The notes: a model not told the origin generated them from the letters alone. A DNA stretch of 61,981 nucleotides from Sphingobium sp. 66-54 (GCA_001899715.1 MKWI01000022.1:1-61981); one strand, 5' to 3'. Shown: positions 1-8,384, numbered from the stretch's first letter. A program made the numbers and translations.

Positions 1-103
1 TGGTCCGATACCTTGTCAGGATGCCCCTCCGATACCGACTCCGATGTGAATATATAACTGCTGCGCATGGCCCTTCATCCCTCCCATTGGATTGCCGCGC
101 GGG

Positions 104-1324
104 TCATTTCGCCCGCTCGATGATGTAACTTTCATCGTTGAACCACAGCTCGCCATTCTTGCGCAGCACCGCGCGGGTTGCGTCGAGATAGGCGGAACTG
201 CTCATTGCCCTGGCCAGCCGCTCGTCGTCGATCTGCGCGACATAAGTGGCGGCATTCCAGGCGGCGAGCAGGGTGGAAGTGCCGATCGAGGCATTCTCGC
301 TGTCGATCTCGTCGGGCAGCGTATGCATTTCGTAGCGGAACAGCGCGTCGCGGTTGGGCAGCGGATCGAAGCGGAAACCGGAGGCATCCCCGCCCAGTGC
401 CTGCCGGGTGGCGTCGAGCAGTTCGCGGCGCGAGGTGGTGAAGGGCGCCTCGTCCGGCCAGATGCGGTGGACGATCTCCATCCCCGGATCGTTGCCGGCC
501 GAGTGGATGCCGAGCAACCGACCGCCCGGCCCGAGCGCGCGCGCCAGGGGGGCGAGCACGCGCCGGGCCTTGAAGCCGACCGGCGCGCGCAGGCGGAAGG
601 GTTGGCTCGCCAAGATGAGGTCGAAATCGGCCCGCGCCTTGCCCTGCCGGGGGATGACCTGATCGAGCAGGAACCGGCAATCCTCGCGATAAAGGATGAC
701 GGTGGTCGGCGTCTCGGGCACCATCGAGCCGGTCTTTTCGCTGACCTTGGTGCGCCAGTTCTCGGCGAGGAAGGGTTGCAGATCGAGGATCTGCCGTTCG
801 AATTCCGCTGTGGTCGCGCCGGTGAGGGCGACCTCCTTCCAGACCATCCGCTGCGCGCCCTCCGGCGTGGAGGGATGTAGCCAGGGCGCGTCCGCATAGG
901 AGATGTTGGTGAAGGCGAACACCATCTCCGGATGCTCGAAGAAGCGATCCGGCATCTTGTCGAGCGTGAGGCGTACATCCTCCAGGCTGATTTCCTTGCC
1001 GGCGATGAAGAAGGGAAAGCGCTCATATTTGCGGTGCAGCGTGCGCAGCACGCGGGCAAGCACGGTGCCGTCGCCCATGCCGGCATCGAAGAAGCGCACC
1101 GCCGGCGGGTGCGGTGTCAGCGCGTCGATCTCCCGCTGGACCCGTTCGAAAACGACCCATTTCTCCGAGCAGGTGTTCACGAACATGAGATATTTCTGGC
1201 GGTTGTCGTAAAAGCGGAAATTGCCCTCCGGTGCACCCTCGGCGGCTCTGGTGGCGGCTGGTGCCGTATCGGCGTCCCGCGTCTTGCGGGCGCTCGTTTC
1301 CTCGATTGCAGCCATGCTCCCCAT
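104..1324 (-). CDS. SAM-dependent methyltransferase-like protein
   Basis: A protein of about 406 residues. The stretch FFDAGMGDGTVLARVL resembles motif I of class I SAM-dependent methyltransferases, and a later ADFDLILASQPF segment fits the acidic/NPPY-like motif IV position. No substrate can be named. The reading frame stays open up to 1528, but the Ala/Pro-rich extension looks untranslated. I prefer the ATG at 1324, preceded by an AGCGAGGGG-like ribosome site; the ATG at 1315 is the alternative. It stands alone, transcribed toward the window's left edge, with a strong hairpin just upstream of its ribosome site. The protein is intact and has a normal stop. The methyltransferase fold is fairly clear; the role is unknown. 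Confidence 0.7.
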   Translation of the reverse strand: MGSMAAIEETSARKTRDADTAPAATRAAEGAPEGNFRFYDNRQKYLMFVNTCSEKWVVFERVQREIDALTPHPPAVRFFDAGMGDGTVLARVLRTLHRKYERFPFFIAGKEISLEDVRLTLDKMPDRFFEHPEMVFAFTNISYADAPWLHPSTPEGAQRMVWKEVALTGATTAEFERQILDLQPFLAENWRTKVSEKTGSMVPETPTTVILYREDCRFLLDQVIPRQGKARADFDLILASQPFRLRAPVGFKARRVLAPLARALGPGGRLLGIHSAGNDPGMEIVHRIWPDEAPFTTSRRELLDATRQALGGDASGFRFDPLPNRDALFRYEMHTLPDEIDSENASIGTSTLLAAWNAATYVAQIDDERLARAMSSSAYLDATRAVLRKNGELWFNDESYIIERAK

Positions 1325-1748
1325 ATCCCCTCGCTCTGCGGGCGCCGTTTGCGCGGCGCCCGCCGTCCGGCTTTTTTCCGTGCCGATAGATCGGAGCGGG
1401 ACGGGCGGCGGTAAACCACATTCGGTCCCACGCCGTACGGGTGGGCGGTTGCCCACCGGCGATGGCGACGCAGCGGCAGTTGCTGCTACCTTAACGCCTC
1501 TCATTTTTGCGAATTGCGGCTGGGCCATACCTTCGCACCGGGCGGACGGGCCGTGAAGGTCTTTGCCAACGTCCCCAAACCCGTTCGACCGGCGGTCCGC
1601 CGATCACGCCTTATTGGGGCGCTTTCGACAACCATGCGATGCAGATAACGGCCTGCTGTTCGATACGACGGTCGGCGGTTCGTGCTGGGCGTGAAGGTTA
1701 CACTTTGAGCGAACGATTCCACGTTGGGAATGTGGAGCGGGCGGTGGA
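1325..1748. other. Intergenic region with hairpins
   Basis: No convincing gene. A 9-bp perfect stem (GCGGGCGCC 1338-1346 with GGCGCCCGC 1355-1363) lies 14 bases upstream of the preferred start of the methyltransferase-like gene, so on the minus-strand transcript it would sit beside the ribosome site. On the plus strand it is followed by six T residues at 1372-1377. A second 7-bp stem pairs 1440-1446 with 1451-1457. The rest is unremarkable. Confidence 0.5.
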
Positions 1749-2543
1749 CTAAGTTATTGTTTCAGAAGGGTTATCGGTGAGCGAATCCAGTACTTCGACG
1801 AGCGGGGCGCGCAGCCAGAGCAGCACCTCGTTCTCGGTGAGCAGGATCGGGCCCTCGGGCGCCCCGCCGGAACCGCGCGTGACCATGGCGAATACGCCGT
1901 CCGCATCCCGCTCGGCGCTCCATATGCCGGCCGCGCAGATGACGGCGCCGGGAACCGGCTCGATCCAGCGGTGAGACCAGACGGCGCCGTCGCGCACCGG
2001 CATGGAGAAGCGCGTCAGCGGCACGACACAGCGCCGTTGCGCGAGGCGGCGCCCGGCGCGGCCCTGACGCAGCGCCTGCGCATCGACCGTCGCGCCGAAC
2101 GGCGTGGCGCTCCGGCTGCCCCATTGCATCCAGTCGAACGCCATGGCGCCGGCATGCGGCTCGTAGAGGATGAGCCCGGTGCCGCCGGGGAGGGTCAGCG
2201 GGTCCTGCGTGGGCGCGGATGAAAGGGCGGCGCCGGGAACGACCCGTTCCAGGCTGGCCTGCTCATAGCTCAGCACCGGTTCGACCGCGCGCGCCGCGTG
2301 GAACAGGGGAGCGGCGGTCAGGTCCTGCGCGCCGGCATCGGCCTTGCTCGGGTCCGACAGCGGCAGGGCGAGCTGCACCGGGCGTCGCGCCAAAGGGTGG
2401 GCGGTGAGGTTGGCCGGCGCGGGCCGGGGCGTGCCCGGCAGCAGGTGCCCGATCAGACGGCGCGTGAGGGAGGCGGAACGGGCGGCGGGGCGGTCCGGCA
2501 CCATGGCCGTCATCGGCTCCGGTCGGGCAGGCGAATGAGCCAT
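1749..2543 (-). CDS. Degenerate SRAP (HMCES/YedK)-like protein
   Basis: About 264 residues. The C-terminal half follows the SRAP fold order: MQWGS where the family has an MRWG-like motif, then RRCVVPLTRF where it has RRCLVPADGF, then AAGIWSAERDADGVFAMVTRG where it has the AGLWE and TT motifs. SRAP proteins use Cys2, exposed after Met removal, to crosslink abasic sites in single-stranded DNA. Here there is no MC start and a long Pro/Ala-rich N-terminal region precedes the domain, so that chemistry is probably absent. The frame opens at a GTG at 2639; I chose the ATG at 2543, and the start is uncertain. A diverged, non-catalytic paralog is the most likely reading. Confidence 0.6.
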   Translation of the reverse strand: MAHSPARPEPMTAMVPDRPAARSASLTRRLIGHLLPGTPRPAPANLTAHPLARRPVQLALPLSDPSKADAGAQDLTAAPLFHAARAVEPVLSYEQASLERVVPGAALSSAPTQDPLTLPGGTGLILYEPHAGAMAFDWMQWGSRSATPFGATVDAQALRQGRAGRRLAQRRCVVPLTRFSMPVRDGAVWSHRWIEPVPGAVICAAGIWSAERDADGVFAMVTRGSGGAPEGPILLTENEVLLWLRAPLVEVLDSLTDNPSETIT

Positions 2544-2752
2544 CAGCGCTTCGCCAGCCGATAGCGGCACCACCGTGAGGGCGCCGCGTTCCTGCTGCGC
2601 GCGCGACTTGCGGCCTGTTTCATTGCGCGATCCCCACACCCCCGTCTCGCCGGGACCTTGCCCGCCGACGATCCGACAAGCCGCCCTTCTATAGCGGCAA
2701 ATCGAGTGGATGTATAAAATTTGTGGGGGAGTCGGAGGGAGACCCTCGGCGC

Positions 2753-3502
2753 CTATCGTGCTCCCTGAAGGTTCAGGCCGGCCAGAGCGCGGTCGGGCAT
2801 GGGCTGGCCGTGGAGCACTGCTGCGGTGTGGCGCTGGATCCGCCGGTGGCAGGCACAGGCGTGCCTTGCGATCCCGTCATAGTCGAGGAGGGCGATGCCG
2901 CCGCGCCGGGTGCGGACCAGATTCCGGGCCTTGAAACGCTGAATCTGGCGGCTGGTGTAGCTGCGCCCGGCGCCGAGCAGCGCGCCGAGTTGCTCCTGCG
3001 TCACGCTGATATAGCGGCTGCCGGTCCGGTCGGCGGCGGCGAGCAGCCAGCGCGCGGTGCGCTGCTCAAGGCTGTGCACGGCGTTGCAGGCGACCGACTG
3101 GAGGAGGTGCGCCGTGAGGCAGTCGGCGTAGCGCGTCGCGACCTCGGTCAGGGCGGCGGATTGTTGGCTCACCGCCACGAAATCCGGCAGCGCGACGCGC
3201 AGGAAGCTGCCGCCCTGCACGACGACGATGCGCGCGAAGGCGGGCGTGGGCGCGTCCCCCGCGCGGCCGCCGATCATGCCGTCCCGCCCGATCAGCGCGG
3301 CTTCGGCCGAGGCGCCGCCCTCCAGGGCGATGAGCAGCGCGGCGAGGGTGGTGCCGAGCGGGAAGTGGACGGCATCCACCGGATCCTCCGGCTCGAACAG
3401 CGCGGCGCCGGCCGGCCATGTCGCCAGCGAACCGACGGCGGCGAGACGCGCGCGGCTGTCCGCGTCGAGCATTGCCAGCAGATCATTGTCGAAGGTGAGC
3501 AC
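2753..3502 (-). CDS. Crp/Fnr family transcriptional regulator
   Basis: 249 residues with the Crp/Fnr layout: an N-terminal cyclic-nucleotide-binding-like beta-roll (residues about 10-120, including VHFPLGTTLAAL) and a C-terminal winged helix with a helix-turn-helix at about residues 165-205 (ISVTQEQLGALLGAGRSYTS). The Fnr iron-sulfur cysteine set is not present at the N-terminus, so an oxygen-sensing [4Fe-4S] role is unlikely. Proteins of this type are common in sphingomonads with unknown ligands. It has its own short upstream region (3503-3697) containing a long dyad. Family assignment is solid; the regulon is unknown. Confidence 0.85.
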   Translation of the reverse strand: MLTFDNDLLAMLDADSRARLAAVGSLATWPAGAALFEPEDPVDAVHFPLGTTLAALLIALEGGASAEAALIGRDGMIGGRAGDAPTPAFARIVVVQGGSFLRVALPDFVAVSQQSAALTEVATRYADCLTAHLLQSVACNAVHSLEQRTARWLLAAADRTGSRYISVTQEQLGALLGAGRSYTSRQIQRFKARNLVRTRRGGIALLDYDGIARHACACHRRIQRHTAAVLHGQPMPDRALAGLNLQGAR

Positions 3503-3620
3503 GGCGGATCGTCTCTCCCTGGTTCGCCGGGAAAGAAACGATCGGAATGCGGCGAAGTTTCATGAAATGCGGGCCATGGAACGCCGCACTGATGGAAGTG
3601 GATTGGGCGGGGTGGAAGCG

Positions 3621-3672
3621 GATTTGGCACCATCGGGCCAGCAGCATCGAAATAGCCCGATGATGCCAAATC
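3621..3672. repeat. 18-bp inverted repeat (hairpin)
   Basis: Arms GATTTGGCACCATCGGGC (3621-3638) and GCCCGATGATGCCAAATC (3655-3672) match with one mismatch around a 16-base loop. GGGCCAG (3635-3641) can alternatively pair with CTGGCCC (3674-3680), which gives two competing folds. It lies between two minus-strand genes. No T-run follows on either strand, so a simple intrinsic terminator is unlikely. Confidence 0.7.
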
Positions 3673-3697
3673 ACTGGCCCTAAATGGACAGCGGGTC

Positions 3698-4105
3698 TTA
3701 AAGTTCCCTGACCGGTGGCTGATCGTCCGCCGCATCCGCTGTATCCGGTGCCTCGGCGGCCATCTCCGCCCGCTGGCGGCGCCACGCCACGAAGCTGAGG
3801 GCCGCCAGACCGAGGCCCGCTGCGGCGATGACGGCCGGGTTGCGCGCCGCGAAGCGCGCGCCCGTGCGCAGTAGCGGCGGCAGCAGGGTCGCGACCGATG
3901 TGGCAGCGCTCGGCTGGCGTTTGCGCAGCGCGCGGGCGACCTGTCTGGAGGATGACAGGGCGAATTTGGAAACCGCCTCGCCCGTGCTCTCCGCCGCCTC
4001 GGCAGCGCGGGGCAGGGCCGTCGAGCGGAACTGCACGACCTTGCCGCGCACAACCTCGATCGCTTCGTGGCCGTGCGGCCGGGTGGACGGGCGGAGTCTG
4101 GGCAT
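3698..4105 (-). CDS. Small membrane protein, predicted stress-regulon member
   Basis: 135 residues, not recognised as a named family. The N-terminal part is basic and hydrophilic. One hydrophobic segment near residues 88-109 (NPAVIAAAGLGLAALSFVAW) is followed by RRQR and an acidic tail, an arrangement reminiscent of ElaB/YqjD-type membrane-anchored stress proteins; that comparison is only by layout. The ATG at 4105 is chosen because GGAGAG precedes it; the open frame extends to 4279 without support. An EcfG-type promoter lies 39 bases upstream (4144-4168), so expression under the general stress response next door is likely. Existence of the gene is well supported; its function is unknown. Confidence 0.7.
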   Translation of the reverse strand: MPRLRPSTRPHGHEAIEVVRGKVVQFRSTALPRAAEAAESTGEAVSKFALSSSRQVARALRKRQPSAATSVATLLPPLLRTGARFAARNPAVIAAAGLGLAALSFVAWRRQRAEMAAEAPDTADAADDQPPVREL

Positions 4106-4143
4106 GTTCTCTCTCCATCGACTGTGCGTTGGTCCGCCCGCGA

Positions 4144-4168
4144 AACGGGTGGCGTTCAAAAGCGTTCC
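4144..4168 (-). promoter_or_regulatory. EcfG-type (general stress) promoter
   Basis: Read on the minus strand: GGAAC (4164-4168), a 16-base spacer, then CGTT (4144-4147). This matches the alphaproteobacterial EcfG consensus GGAAC-N16/17-CGTT exactly. The predicted start of transcription falls about 30 bases before the ATG at 4105. Confidence 0.8.
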
Positions 4169-4263
4169 CGCCCGGCAAGCCGGACGGGAAAGGTTGCACT
4201 GACTTAGGGGAGGAATGTGGCCGGTCCCCGTTTCTTGGGGGGTGAGGAGGGACGGAGACCGGC

Positions 4264-4302
4264 CAGTTCGAACTGACATTTCGGGGGCAGATGAATGTCA
4301 GT
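4264..4302. promoter_or_regulatory. Palindromes upstream of phyR
   Basis: CAGTTCGAACTG at 4264-4275 is a perfect 12-base palindrome. Overlapping it, ACTGACATT (4272-4280) pairs with AATGTCAGT (4294-4302) across 13 bases. They lie in the 317-base divergent region 4106-4422, which otherwise contains only the minus-strand EcfG promoter and an AT-rich stretch before phyR. This may be an operator or a 5' leader fold. Confidence 0.45.
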
Positions 4303-4422
4303 CTCGCTGCTACAATGCAGCCGGTAATCGAAGGTTCCCGCGCGCCGAAAAAATAAATTCATTGTGGCTGCGCGGTTTGGCAACCTACACTTTCGCACTG
4401 CAAGCATGGAGGTTTTTGAACC

Positions 4423-5214
4423 ATGGCTCTTTCGGATCTGATCGCGGGGCAGCTTCCCTATCTGCGGCGCTACGCCCGCATCCTGACCGGCTCGCAGGCC
4501 CTGGGCGACGGGTTCGTGCGCGAGCTGCTCGAAGCGGCGCTGGCCGATGAGACCCTGCGCGAGCGTATTTCTCGCTCGCGGGTTGGCCTGTTTGCCGCCT
4601 TCACCCGTATCTATGAGTCGGCCGGCCCGGAGCTGGCGGTGGGGGAGGGTGACACCGCCGAGACGGCGACCGTCGCCAGCCGGCTGGAGCTGGTGACGCC
4701 GATGGCGCGGCAGGCGCTGCTGCTCGCTGCGGTGGAGGATTTCTCGCCCGCCGATATCGCCGAGATCCTCGCTTGCCCGGAGGACGAGGTGCAGCCGCTG
4801 ATCGACAGCGCAATCGCGGATATCGAGACCGGCAGCCGCTGCGACGTGCTCATCATCGAGGACGAACCGCTGATTGCGTTGCAGATCGAGGAGATCGTCC
4901 GATCGCTGGGGCACAATGTGGCCGGCATCGCCGCGACGCACAGCCAGGCCGTGGCGTTGTTCGACGCTCACCGGCCCAATCTCATACTGGCCGATATCCA
5001 GCTTGCCGACGGCAGCTCGGGCATCGACGCGGTGAACGAGATACTGACCAAATTCTCTGTGCCGGTGATCTTCATCACTGCTTTCCCCGAGCGGCTGCTG
5101 ACCGGCGAGCGGCCGGAGCCGACCTATCTCATCACCAAGCCGTTCAGCGACGATTTCGTGCGCGCGACCATCGGCCAGGTGACGTTCTTCGGATCGACGA
5201 CGCCGCTGCGCTGA
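4423..5214 (+). CDS. phyR: General stress response regulator PhyR
   Basis: 263 residues in the characteristic PhyR order: an N-terminal sigma-factor-like domain (about 1-130, with LPYLRRYARILTGSQALGD resembling sigma region 2 and DFSPADIAEILACPEDEV resembling region 4) and a C-terminal receiver domain (about 140-255). The receiver acidic pair is in IIEDEP, the phosphoacceptor is Asp191 (ILADIQLADG), and the conserved Lys is in ITKPF. When phosphorylated, PhyR exposes its sigma-like domain, sequesters the anti-sigma factor NepR and frees EcfG. GGAGG 10-14 bases upstream supports the ATG. It converges with the kinase gene that ends 21 bases away, and nepR-ecfG lies 2.4 kb downstream. Confidence 0.95.
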   Translation: MALSDLIAGQLPYLRRYARILTGSQALGDGFVRELLEAALADETLRERISRSRVGLFAAFTRIYESAGPELAVGEGDTAETATVASRLELVTPMARQALLLAAVEDFSPADIAEILACPEDEVQPLIDSAIADIETGSRCDVLIIEDEPLIALQIEEIVRSLGHNVAGIAATHSQAVALFDAHRPNLILADIQLADGSSGIDAVNEILTKFSVPVIFITAFPERLLTGERPEPTYLITKPFSDDFVRATIGQVTFFGSTTPLR

Positions 5215-5235
5215 CCGGCGCCGGCCGCGCCCCGC

Positions 5236-6894
5236 TCAGCGGCGCAGGCGGAATGGCCGGGGCTTGCGCAGCGAGACGGCGAAGCGGCAGCGCAAGCCGC
5301 TCGGCGGGAATTCGATGGTGATCGGCTGGCCCAGTTCATGCGCCAGCGCCCGTTCGATGAGGTTGAGGCCGAAGCCGCGCCGTTCGGGCGGGGTGACGGC
5401 CGGGCCGCCACGTTCTTCCCACGTCACCACCACCGTGTCGGCCGCGCCCTCGATCCGCCAGCTTATCGTCACCTGCCCGCCCTCGGCCGAAAGGGCACCG
5501 TAGCGGGTGGCGTTGGTGAGCAGCTCATGCAGCGCGAGACCCACGGTCAGCGCATCGTTGGGCGAGATGAGGACGTTGGGCCCGTCGACGTGGATGCGCT
5601 CGGCAAGACCGCCGGCCTGGCCGATCTGCGCCTCGACCAGCGCATGGAGATCGGTAGGGCCCCATTGCGCGCCGTCGAGCAGCGAGTGGCTGGCGGCGAG
5701 CGCGCGGACGCGCTCCAGCAGATCGCCGGCAAAGCTGTCGATATCGGTCGCGTTGCGCCGGGTCAGCGAAATGATCGAGGTGACGTTGGCGAGGGTGTTC
5801 TTCACCCGATGGTTCAGCTCGCGCACGAAGGCGGCACGCTCCGTCTCGCGCTCGCCCTGCGCGGCGATGAGCAGGTGGAGGTCTTCGTTCCGGCGCTGGA
5901 CGAGCAGGATATAGGCGAGCAGCAGCAGTGAGAAGGAGGCGCCGCCGACGAGCACGACCAGCGTCAGCGGATAGAAGACGTGCTGGCCGGGCGGGGAGTA
6001 ACGCAGCAGCCATTGCTGATCGAACACCGCGAGGCGCTGCTCGATGGGCGTGCCGAGCAGCTCCTCGGTCTCGCCGGCGGAGAAAATGCGCTGCAACCCC
6101 TGTGGACCGGAATCGAATATTTCGATGCGCCCGGAGGACGGCGAGCGCGCCTTGAGCGCCGAGCGGATGAAATCCGGGATACGGATCGCGCCGTAGACGA
6201 ACCCTTTGAAGGCGGGCGGTCCGCCGAGCGAGGTGACGGGAACGTAGATGACGAAGGAGGGCACCTGCGTGACCCCCTCGTCTATCACCAGCGTCAGCGG
6301 ATCGGTGGCGGCGATGCTGTTGGTCTTGCGGGCGCGCTCCATCGCCTCGGTTCGCCGCGCCTCGCTGCGCATGTTGAAGCCGATGAGGCCCATGTTGCGC
6401 GGCGTGCGCGGCTCCAGCATGGTGATGACGTCGATCGGGCCAGTGGCGCCGGGCGGATCCGGGTGGGGGCGGAAATCGGCATGACCCTGTGCAGCCATGC
6501 GCTGGATGAGATTGGGGATCTGATCGCGCGGGACCGTCTCCGACCAGCCAAGCGCGACGACCCCGGTCAGGTCGTAATTCAGCCGCAACTGCTCGACGAA
6601 CTGGTGGAAGAAATCGGGCGAGACGGGCTGCGGCCCCACGAACAGCGCGCTGGTCGCCTGGAAATAAGCGTTGTTGGCGGCGGCCTGCCGTTCGATCGCC
6701 GCGGCGATCTCGCTGGCCTGGACGGCGGCATCAGCCTGCCGCGTGCGCTCGCCGGCCAGTTCGACCGACCAGGCGCTGATGCCGACGAGGAGCAGCGCGA
6801 AGATAAAGACGCCGATGGGTGTCGCGCGCGGATAGTCGCGCAGCCAACGATCGAAGCGCCCCTTCGCCTGCTCGCCGATATTCCAGGACTTCAT
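5236..6894 (-). CDS. CHASE-domain sensor histidine kinase (HWE/HisKA_2), PhyK-like
   Basis: About 552 residues. A first membrane span at about 24-45 (TPIGVFIFALLLVGISAW) and a second at about 310-335 flank a periplasmic CHASE-type sensor domain. The cytoplasmic part has a HisKA_2/HWE dimerisation helix with the phosphoacceptor in ELNHRVKN, and an ATPase domain with HELLTNATRYGAL (N box), VVTWEERGGP and RRGFGLNLIERAL. Kinases of this class phosphorylate PhyR in other alphaproteobacteria. The position tail-to-tail with phyR makes it the best candidate for its cognate kinase, though sphingomonads use several such kinases. Start at 6894 or at the adjacent ATG 6897. Confidence 0.88.
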   Translation of the reverse strand: MKSWNIGEQAKGRFDRWLRDYPRATPIGVFIFALLLVGISAWSVELAGERTRQADAAVQASEIAAAIERQAAANNAYFQATSALFVGPQPVSPDFFHQFVEQLRLNYDLTGVVALGWSETVPRDQIPNLIQRMAAQGHADFRPHPDPPGATGPIDVITMLEPRTPRNMGLIGFNMRSEARRTEAMERARKTNSIAATDPLTLVIDEGVTQVPSFVIYVPVTSLGGPPAFKGFVYGAIRIPDFIRSALKARSPSSGRIEIFDSGPQGLQRIFSAGETEELLGTPIEQRLAVFDQQWLLRYSPPGQHVFYPLTLVVLVGGASFSLLLLAYILLVQRRNEDLHLLIAAQGERETERAAFVRELNHRVKNTLANVTSIISLTRRNATDIDSFAGDLLERVRALAASHSLLDGAQWGPTDLHALVEAQIGQAGGLAERIHVDGPNVLISPNDALTVGLALHELLTNATRYGALSAEGGQVTISWRIEGAADTVVVTWEERGGPAVTPPERRGFGLNLIERALAHELGQPITIEFPPSGLRCRFAVSLRKPRPFRLRR

Positions 6895-6922
6895 CACCCG
6901 CTTTCAGGACTTCCCCAGTTTT

Positions 6923-6947
6923 GGAACTCATCGCTCCTCAATTCGTT
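6923..6947 (+). promoter_or_regulatory. EcfG-type promoter upstream of dps
   Basis: GGAAC (6923-6927), 16-base spacer, CGTT (6944-6947): an exact match to the EcfG consensus. It is placed 37 bases before the dps start. No separate match precedes nepR-ecfG, so readthrough from here may also provide autoregulation of the sigma factor. Confidence 0.85.
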
Positions 6948-6983
6948 CCTACCATGCAAGCCCTTAAGAAACGGGAGACTGAC

Positions 6984-7487
6984 ATGGCCGACACGGCGCT
7001 CAAGGCGAAACCCAAGGAGACATCCATCCAAACCGGAATCTCCCGCGCCGGGACCGACGCCATTGCGGATGAGCTGTGCAATGCGCTGGCGGACAGCTTC
7101 TCCCTCTATCTCAAGACGCTTGGAGTCCACTGGAATGTGGTCGGCTCCAACTTCTTCGGCCTGCACAAGCTGACCGAGGCGCAATATGAGGACCTGCAAA
7201 CGGCGATCGACGCCATTGCGGAACGGATCCGCGCGCTCGGCCATATTGCGCCAGCGGCCTTCGGCGATTTCACCAAGCGCAGCGTGGTGGAGAGCAAGAC
7301 GACGCTCGCCTCGGTCGAGGCCATGTTGACCGCTCTCGTCAAGGATAACGAGGCCGTGGCCCGGCGCTTGCGCAAGGCCGTGTCGGTCGCGGACGAGGCG
7401 GATGACGTGTTCACCGCCGATATGCTCACCGCCCGGATCGGCAAGCATGAGGAAAATGTCTGGATGCTGAAGGCCGTCTCCGCGTGA
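6984..7487 (+). CDS. dps: Dps-family ferritin-like DNA-binding protein
   Basis: 167 residues. Dps ferroxidase-site residues are visible: LKTLGVHWNVVG (conserved HWN), then the D/E pair around YEDLQTAIDAIAERIRALG. A Lys-rich N-terminal tail (LKAKPKETS) could contact DNA. Dps dodecamers oxidise and store iron and protect DNA during stress. The ATG at 6984 is selected because ACGGGAG precedes it; the open frame upstream overlaps the kinase and is not coding. Its EcfG promoter and its place just before nepR-ecfG make it part of the general stress response. Identification is strong. Confidence 0.92.
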   Translation: MADTALKAKPKETSIQTGISRAGTDAIADELCNALADSFSLYLKTLGVHWNVVGSNFFGLHKLTEAQYEDLQTAIDAIAERIRALGHIAPAAFGDFTKRSVVESKTTLASVEAMLTALVKDNEAVARRLRKAVSVADEADDVFTADMLTARIGKHEENVWMLKAVSA

Positions 7488-7577
7488 CTGTCCCAAACTG
7501 GCCCGCTCATGGAACTTCTCTCTGACGTCATGGAATCTCATCTCGACAATCTCGCGCGGCGTGGCACTAATGCCGTC

Positions 7578-7751
7578 ATGTCCAGCAAATCGGAGTCGAC
7601 ATCCGCCAGGGGCAAGGGTCGTGGCACGCGAACCCGGCCGGTATGGGCCGAGGGCCTGAAGCGCATGTATGACGAAGTCGTCGATGAGAAGCTCCCCGAC
7701 GATTTTCTCGCTCTCCTGAAGAAGCTGGATGTCGATAGTGGCAGCAAATAA
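7578..7751 (+). CDS. nepR: Anti-sigma factor NepR
   Basis: 57 residues from the ATG at 7578. The conserved NepR core is present (WAEGLKRMYDEVVDEKLP followed by DDFLALLKKLD), the two helices that clamp EcfG or PhyR. No start has a clear ribosome site; in-frame ATGs at 7509 and 7530 would give up to 80 residues, but the family is usually about 60. The 3' end overlaps the start of ecfG by 23 bases, as is usual for this partner pair, implying coupled translation. NepR binds EcfG in unstressed cells and is removed by PhyR-phosphate. Confidence 0.9.
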   Translation: MSSKSESTSARGKGRGTRTRPVWAEGLKRMYDEVVDEKLPDDFLALLKKLDVDSGSK

Positions 7752-8322
7752 CGGCGGCGAGCCGTTCGACTTCCGGCGCGAACTGACCCGCGTGGCTCCG
7801 CATCTGCGTGCGTTCGCGCGCGGGCTGTGCGGTCGGCCCGACTATGCGGACGATCTCGTGCAGGAAACGCTGCTCAAGGCATGGGCCGCACGCGACTCAT
7901 TCCAGCCGGGCACCAGCATGCGGAGCTGGACCTTCGTCATCCTGCGCAACGTCTATCTGAGCGAGGCGCGGCGCAACCGCTTCCGTGGCGACTATGATCC
8001 CGACGCCGCCGAGCGGCTGCTGAGCCAGCCCGCGAGCCAGGAGGACGGCCTCCATATGGGCGATCTGCGCAATGCTATGATGCGGCTCTCGCCCGAGCGG
8101 CGCGAGGCGCTGCTGCTCGTCGGCGCGGGCGGTTTCAGCTACGAGGAAGCGGCGGACATCGCCAAATGCGCGGTCGGCACGATGAAGAGCCGGGTGGCGC
8201 GCGCACGGCGCAGCCTTGAGGACATGCTGGGCGCTCACGGGCAGGCGACGCCGCGGCTGCCCGTGCAATCCGTGGCCCATACCGATATTCTGGCGGAGCT
8301 GGACAAGGTCGTGCAGTCCTGA
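7729..8322 (+). CDS. ecfG: ECF sigma factor EcfG
   Basis: 197 residues. Sigma region 2 is seen in ADDLVQETLLKAWAARDSF and SMRSWTFVILRNVYLSEARR; region 4 in RLSPERREALLLVGAGGFSY with the helix-turn-helix SYEEAADIAKCAVGTMKSRV. This is the general stress sigma factor (ECF15 group) that recognises GGAAC-N16/17-CGTT promoters, two of which are found in this window. GAAGAAG lies just before the ATG at 7729. Regulated by NepR (overlapping gene) and PhyR (2.5 kb upstream). Very secure. Confidence 0.95.
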   Translation: MSIVAANNGGEPFDFRRELTRVAPHLRAFARGLCGRPDYADDLVQETLLKAWAARDSFQPGTSMRSWTFVILRNVYLSEARRNRFRGDYDPDAAERLLSQPASQEDGLHMGDLRNAMMRLSPERREALLLVGAGGFSYEEAADIAKCAVGTMKSRVARARRSLEDMLGAHGQATPRLPVQSVAHTDILAELDKVVQS

Positions 8323-8384
8323 CCGCGGTCCTGCGCGGAGCAAGTCCATGGACGGCCGGGCCGTGGCATGGCAAAGGCAGGATC

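Noticed and set aside
7511..7533. GGAAC before nepR as an EcfG promoter
   Set aside because: No CGTT-like element at 16 or 17 bases downstream.
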